Below are positions 60,268-64,000 of a stretch of 64,000 bases of DNA, piece by piece (position 1 is the stretch's first letter; each line of letters opens with the position of its first letter). Source of the DNA: an uncultured Clostridium sp. (GTDB lineage Bacteria; Bacillota; Clostridia; Clostridiales; Clostridiaceae); assembly GCA_900539375.1 (NCBI GenBank), contig UQBY01000005.1, forward strand, positions 58,511 to 122,510, read 5' to 3'. The notes beneath the pieces are model-generated. The model had not been told where the DNA came from. It saw nothing but the letters and a program-made list of their open reading frames with translations, and did no database searches. The translations under genes and the position numbers were made by a program.

Positions 60268-63200
60268 ATGAATACTCAAAAAAAAAGGTTAGAGACTAAA
60301 AAGTTTTTGTCAGTTGTTGTTATTTTAACTATTTTAATGACATTAATACCTACAAACTTTATTGCAAATGCAGCAATAAGTTCACAAACAGTAACTAGTA
60401 ATAACAATACATTCACTTTAAGCAATGACACTCTTACAATTAAATCAGGTTCTGATATACTTGATTTACAAGCTTGTTCTTCAGAAATTTTAAAGGTAAA
60501 TTATAAACCAAATGGTGAAGAAAGCGAAGACACTTTAGTTTTAGACCCAGATAAAAAGTGGAAAAATGGCAATATAATTTCAGCTGATTTAAATTCTAAT
60601 CCTATAGTGATTAAAACAAGTAAGATGATTGTAAAGGTAAACAAAGAAGATTTATCAATATCAGTTTATAATTCTTCAAATGGTTTACTAGTTAAGCAAT
60701 CAACTCTTCCAAGTGAAAAAACCTTAACACTTAATCATAATTCAGGACAAAATTTCTATGGAATATCAGCAGAAGGAAATACTAATATGTCTGATAGTAC
60801 TTTAAGAACAGGCAGCAGAAATGTTACAGCAGGGTCTCAAGGTCATGGTGGTGGACCATTTACTTGGACCACTAGTGGTTATGGAATATTAGTAGATTCT
60901 GACGGAGGAAGTATAGATATTCAAGATACTTCTATTTCTTATAAAGGTATTTCAAAAGTAGATACAGAATATTATATTTTAGTAGGTAATCCTACAGAAA
61001 TTTTACAAGCTCAAGCTAAAGTTTCTGGTACATCACCAATGTTTCCTAAATGGGCAACAGGTTTTACCAATACTCAATGGGGATGGCCTAGTGACCAAGG
61101 TACAGCAGAAGAACAATTAAAAAAGGTAATAGATACTTATAGAGCTAAAGAAATTCCTATAGATAATTTCTGTTTAGATTTTGACTGGAAACTATGGGGA
61201 ACTGGTGATGATTATGGAGAATTCACATGGAACTATCATAATTTTCCAAGTGCATCTTCAGGTCAATTAAAATCTTATATGGATGCAAAGGGTCTTAAGC
61301 TTACTGGTATTGTAAAGCCAAGATTATTTACAGGAACACAAGAAGCTGCTGATATGGATGCAAATGGTTGGTGGTATTCAAGAACTGGTGTAATTGAAGA
61401 TTATTGTGCTAAAAAACCAGTAAAACAAGTAGATTTTTCTAAAGAAGGTTTAAGAAAATGGTGGTGGCAACAATCACAAAAAGCTTTTGATTTAGGATTA
61501 GTAGGATTTTGGAATGATGAAGTAGATTTAGATAATGGATTCCAAAATTTTGATGGATTAAATATGCAAAGAGCTATATATGATGGACAAACAGCATATA
61601 CTTCTGAACAAAGAGTATGGTCTATTAACAGAAATTACTATACTGGTGCTCAACGTTATGGTTATGGATTATGGTCTGGCGATATTCGTACAGGATTTGA
61701 TTCTATGAAATACCATAAAGATAAGTTAATTGGTTCAATTAACTTAGGGGAAGCTAAATGGGGTATGGATACAGGAGGATTTATTGGAACACCAGATAGT
61801 GAAAACTATACAAGATGGATTCAATTTAGTGCATTTACACCTATTTTTAGAGTACATGGACAAGATATAAATGAAGGAAATAAGGTTCGTTATCCATGGG
61901 CATATGGAGAAAAGGCAGAAGCAGCAGCTAAAAGTGTAATGCAACTTAGATACAAACTTATACCTTATATTTATAAATATGATAATGAGGCTTATGAAAA
62001 TGGTGTAGGTCTTATAAAATCATTAATGATGGCATATCCAAATGACCCTAATGTTGCAGAATATACAGATGCATGGATGTTTGGTGATTATTTATTAGTA
62101 TCACCAGTTTTAGACCAAGGACAAACTAACAAGAGTATTTACTTACCTAAAGGAACTTGGATTGACTATGCTAAAGGAACTACTTATACAGGTGGACAAA
62201 CTATAAACTATGCAGTTGATGCAGTTAATTGGAGTGATGTACCATTATTTATAAAACAAGGTGCAATTATTCCTAGCCAGGATTATGAAAACTATGTTGG
62301 CGAAAAGAAAATGACTAATATATATGTAGATTGTTTCCCAGATACAAAGGCATCTTCTTTTGAATATTATGATGATGATGGAAATTCTACTAGTTATAAA
62401 GAAGGAAATTATTTCAAACAAAACTTTACATTATCTAGAAATGATGATTGGACAGGAGTTGAATTCACAACTACAGCTAAAACTGGAACCTATACTCCAG
62501 ATGTAAAATATTATATTGTTAAAATGCATGTTAAATCAAATGGAGTACCTACTATAGATGGGAATTCAGTTTCAAAATTTAATAGCTTAGAATCATTAAA
62601 AAGTGCATCACAAGAAGGTTATGCAACAGGAACAGATGTTTATGGAGATGTTGTATATGTAAAAATAGCAGCAGGAAAATTTAAGACAATAGATGTTCCT
62701 TGTGATTTAGGAGAAGCTCAAGAAGAAACTGTAAATATATATGCAAGAAGCATAGAAAACCAAGGAAAATTACAATATAGCTTAGATGGAGGAAACACTT
62801 GGAAGGGTTCAGAAACAATGACCTCTTCAGAGGAGGTTTTAGGATACTTAAAAGGAAGTATATCTTATAAACTAACAAGTAGTGACCCAGTTAGAGTAAG
62901 ATATTCAGATAGTAAAGGATATAAGCCTTCAAGTAAAGGTGTAGAGTTACCAGATGAGGAAAGTGATACCTTTACAATTGAAAAAGATGGAAGTGTTTCT
63001 ATAGGTAAACCTGTAATGTCATCAACAAATTTATATATAGAAGCTGATACATCTTCAGTATTACTTCAATATAAAGATGAAAGTGGCAATTGGGTTGGAG
63101 ATGTTTTATTATCACCATATATGGATACAGAAGGACATTTTTACTATCAATTATCATATCCAATAGATATTCAATCAAATACAGTAAGATACTCTTTAGA

Positions 63201-64000
63201 TGATGGACAAAACTGGTTACCATCTTCAAGTGGACAAACTGTTGCCTCAGGAGATTATAAAAATGATAGTAGTAATAAATTTGTATCAGGAAAACCTGTA
63301 TGGGACAATATAGTTACAGTTTATTATAATTGCAACACAGGTTTTCAAACACCATATATTCATTGGAGACCAGCAGGTGGAAAATGGACTACAGTACCAG
63401 GAACTTTAATGGAAGATTCTGAATTTGATGGATATAAAAAAGCTGTATTAAATATTGGACAAGAAACAACAGCAGAAGTTTGCTTTAATAATGGAAGTGG
63501 TTCATGGGATAATAATGGTGGAAGAAACTATTCTTTTGGTGCAGGAGTAAAAACTTTTGATAAAGGAACAATAAAAGATGGAACACCATATCAAGCAGTA
63601 AAGGGAACAGTAATAGTTAAATATGTAGATGAAGATGGAAATGAAATATTAACTTCAACAACTAAGACAGGAAATGTAGGAGATTCTTATAAGACAACAG
63701 CAAAAACTATTTCAGGATATACACTAAAAACAACACCTTCAAATGCTACAGGAAAATTTACAGAATCTACAATAACAGTAACTTATGTTTATTCAAAAAC
63801 AGAACCATCATTAGGAACAGTAATAGTAGAATATGTAGATGAAAATGGAAATGAAATATTAGCTTCAACAACTAAAACAGGAGAAGTAGGAGAAAGTTAT
63901 ACAACAACAGCAAAAACAATATCAGGATATGAATTAGTTTTAACCCCAACAAATGCAAGCGGAACATATAAAAATGGAACAATAACAGTAACTTATAAAT
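60268..64000 (+). CDS. secreted GH31 alpha-glucosidase/glucosyltransferase with CBM25/26 and MucBP repeats (partial, 3' end outside window)
   Basis: At least 1244 residues, open at the window end. ATG 60268 follows GGGGGGA. A signal peptide (hydrophobic core VVVILTILMTLI, cleavage near residue 35 after ANA) exports it. Residues about 36-255 are the GH31 N-terminal beta domain; the (beta/alpha)8 barrel begins near WATGFTNTQWGWP, with nucleophile Asp417 in GFWNDEVD and acid/base Asp472 in LWSGDIRTGFD. After C-terminal beta domains come fibronectin-like or carbohydrate modules (about 815-1010), a starch-binding CBM25/26 (about 1013-1097; YYNCNTGFQTPYIHWRPAGG, FNNGSGSWDNN), and MucBP repeats from residue 1113. 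A wall anchor probably follows. It likely digests or remodels starch-type glucans outside. Confidence 0.88.
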   Translation, partial: MNTQKKRLETKKFLSVVVILTILMTLIPTNFIANAAISSQTVTSNNNTFTLSNDTLTIKSGSDILDLQACSSEILKVNYKPNGEESEDTLVLDPDKKWKNGNIISADLNSNPIVIKTSKMIVKVNKEDLSISVYNSSNGLLVKQSTLPSEKTLTLNHNSGQNFYGISAEGNTNMSDSTLRTGSRNVTAGSQGHGGGPFTWTTSGYGILVDSDGGSIDIQDTSISYKGISKVDTEYYILVGNPTEILQAQAKVSGTSPMFPKWATGFTNTQWGWPSDQGTAEEQLKKVIDTYRAKEIPIDNFCLDFDWKLWGTGDDYGEFTWNYHNFPSASSGQLKSYMDAKGLKLTGIVKPRLFTGTQEAADMDANGWWYSRTGVIEDYCAKKPVKQVDFSKEGLRKWWWQQSQKAFDLGLVGFWNDEVDLDNGFQNFDGLNMQRAIYDGQTAYTSEQRVWSINRNYYTGAQRYGYGLWSGDIRTGFDSMKYHKDKLIGSINLGEAKWGMDTGGFIGTPDSENYTRWIQFSAFTPIFRVHGQDINEGNKVRYPWAYGEKAEAAAKSVMQLRYKLIPYIYKYDNEAYENGVGLIKSLMMAYPNDPNVAEYTDAWMFGDYLLVSPVLDQGQTNKSIYLPKGTWIDYAKGTTYTGGQTINYAVDAVNWSDVPLFIKQGAIIPSQDYENYVGEKKMTNIYVDCFPDTKASSFEYYDDDGNSTSYKEGNYFKQNFTLSRNDDWTGVEFTTTAKTGTYTPDVKYYIVKMHVKSNGVPTIDGNSVSKFNSLESLKSASQEGYATGTDVYGDVVYVKIAAGKFKTIDVPCDLGEAQEETVNIYARSIENQGKLQYSLDGGNTWKGSETMTSSEEVLGYLKGSISYKLTSSDPVRVRYSDSKGYKPSSKGVELPDEESDTFTIEKDGSVSIGKPVMSSTNLYIEADTSSVLLQYKDESGNWVGDVLLSPYMDTEGHFYYQLSYPIDIQSNTVRYSLDDGQNWLPSSSGQTVASGDYKNDSSNKFVSGKPVWDNIVTVYYNCNTGFQTPYIHWRPAGGKWTTVPGTLMEDSEFDGYKKAVLNIGQETTAEVCFNNGSGSWDNNGGRNYSFGAGVKTFDKGTIKDGTPYQAVKGTVIVKYVDEDGNEILTSTTKTGNVGDSYKTTAKTISGYTLKTTPSNATGKFTESTITVTYVYSKTEPSLGTVIVEYVDENGNEILASTTKTGEVGESYTTTAKTISGYELVLTPTNASGTYKNGTITVTYK
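63604..64000 (+). repeat. tandem MucBP-type repeats within the GH31 gene
   Basis: Two repeats of exactly 210 bases (70 residues) start at 63604 and 63814. Each begins GTVIV-YVDE-GNEIL and ends TITVTY, with TAKTISGY in the middle. The nucleotide identity is high. The second is cut by the window end, so the total number is unknown. Confidence 0.88.

Noticed and set aside
63604..64000. Direct repeats suggesting a CRISPR array
   Set aside because: The 210-base period is in frame and encodes MucBP-type domains; no short repeats with unique spacers.

Overview
The window is a low-GC (roughly 28-30% by eye), AT-biased, gene-dense stretch with strong AGGAGG ribosome binding sites, TTG/GTG starts, long symmetrical intrinsic terminators and gene content typical of Clostridium sensu stricto (pyrBI-C-FKDE, pdxST, murT-gatD, asnA, L-lactate dehydrogenase, a spore-germination gene remnant). 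A C. perfringens-like or C. baratii-like species is my best inference. No rRNA, tRNA, CRISPR array, prophage or complete insertion sequence was seen.

Layout. 1-2.45 kb: two membrane proteins of unknown role and the 3' remnant of a gerA-type germinant receptor gene. 2.45-12.7 kb: a galactose/lactose island (galT, galE, GH42 beta-galactosidase, galM, a LacI-type regulator, galK, an orphan sugar-binding lipoprotein) with dense operator-like half-sites in the two divergent promoter regions and a near-consensus CcpA site at galK. 12.8-21.9 kb: class III aminotransferase, NhaC-type antiporter, a 57-residue YvrJ-like protein, pdxS-pdxT, a PH-domain protein, a secreted glucosaminidase and unknowns. 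22.2-27.2 kb: malQ and a maltodextrin-type ABC importer (binding protein and two permeases, no ATPase). 27.3-33.8 kb: pyrimidine synthesis in three transcriptional blocks (pyrBI, pyrC, pyrFKDE), two of them preceded by PyrR-type attenuators. 34.2-38.4 kb: an accessory Hsp70 operon made of a J-like/TPR protein with a degenerate HPD motif, a GrpE-like protein, a second-type DnaK and a TPR protein. 38.5-55.2 kb: M48 protease, exonuclease, ldh, asnA, birA, flavin reductase, D,D-carboxypeptidase, murT-gatD, TPR protein, uppP, phosphofructokinase, a beta-lactamase-fold protein lacking its catalytic serine, and an HD-domain protein. 55.4-60.0 kb: a short surface-polysaccharide cluster (manC, chain-length regulator, tyrosine kinase, initiating phosphosugar transferase, UDP-glucose dehydrogenase). 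60.3 kb to the end: a secreted GH31 enzyme with a starch-binding module and MucBP repeats, cut by the window edge.

How it fits together. The secreted GH31 enzyme, the maltodextrin importer and MalQ form a plausible starch-use route. GH42, GalM, GalK, GalT and GalE form a complete Leloir route from beta-galactosides. UppP, MurT-GatD, D,D-carboxypeptidase, glucosaminidase and the polysaccharide genes all serve the envelope.

Non-coding structure is the most unusual part. Four intergenic elements share a core around ACTTGGAGC, each held between different but mutually complementary arms, as if inserted in terminator stems. Two 98-bp palindromic elements about 90% identical, in opposite orientation, sit just after genes and end in T-tracts; they look like miniature inverted-repeat elements doubling as terminators.
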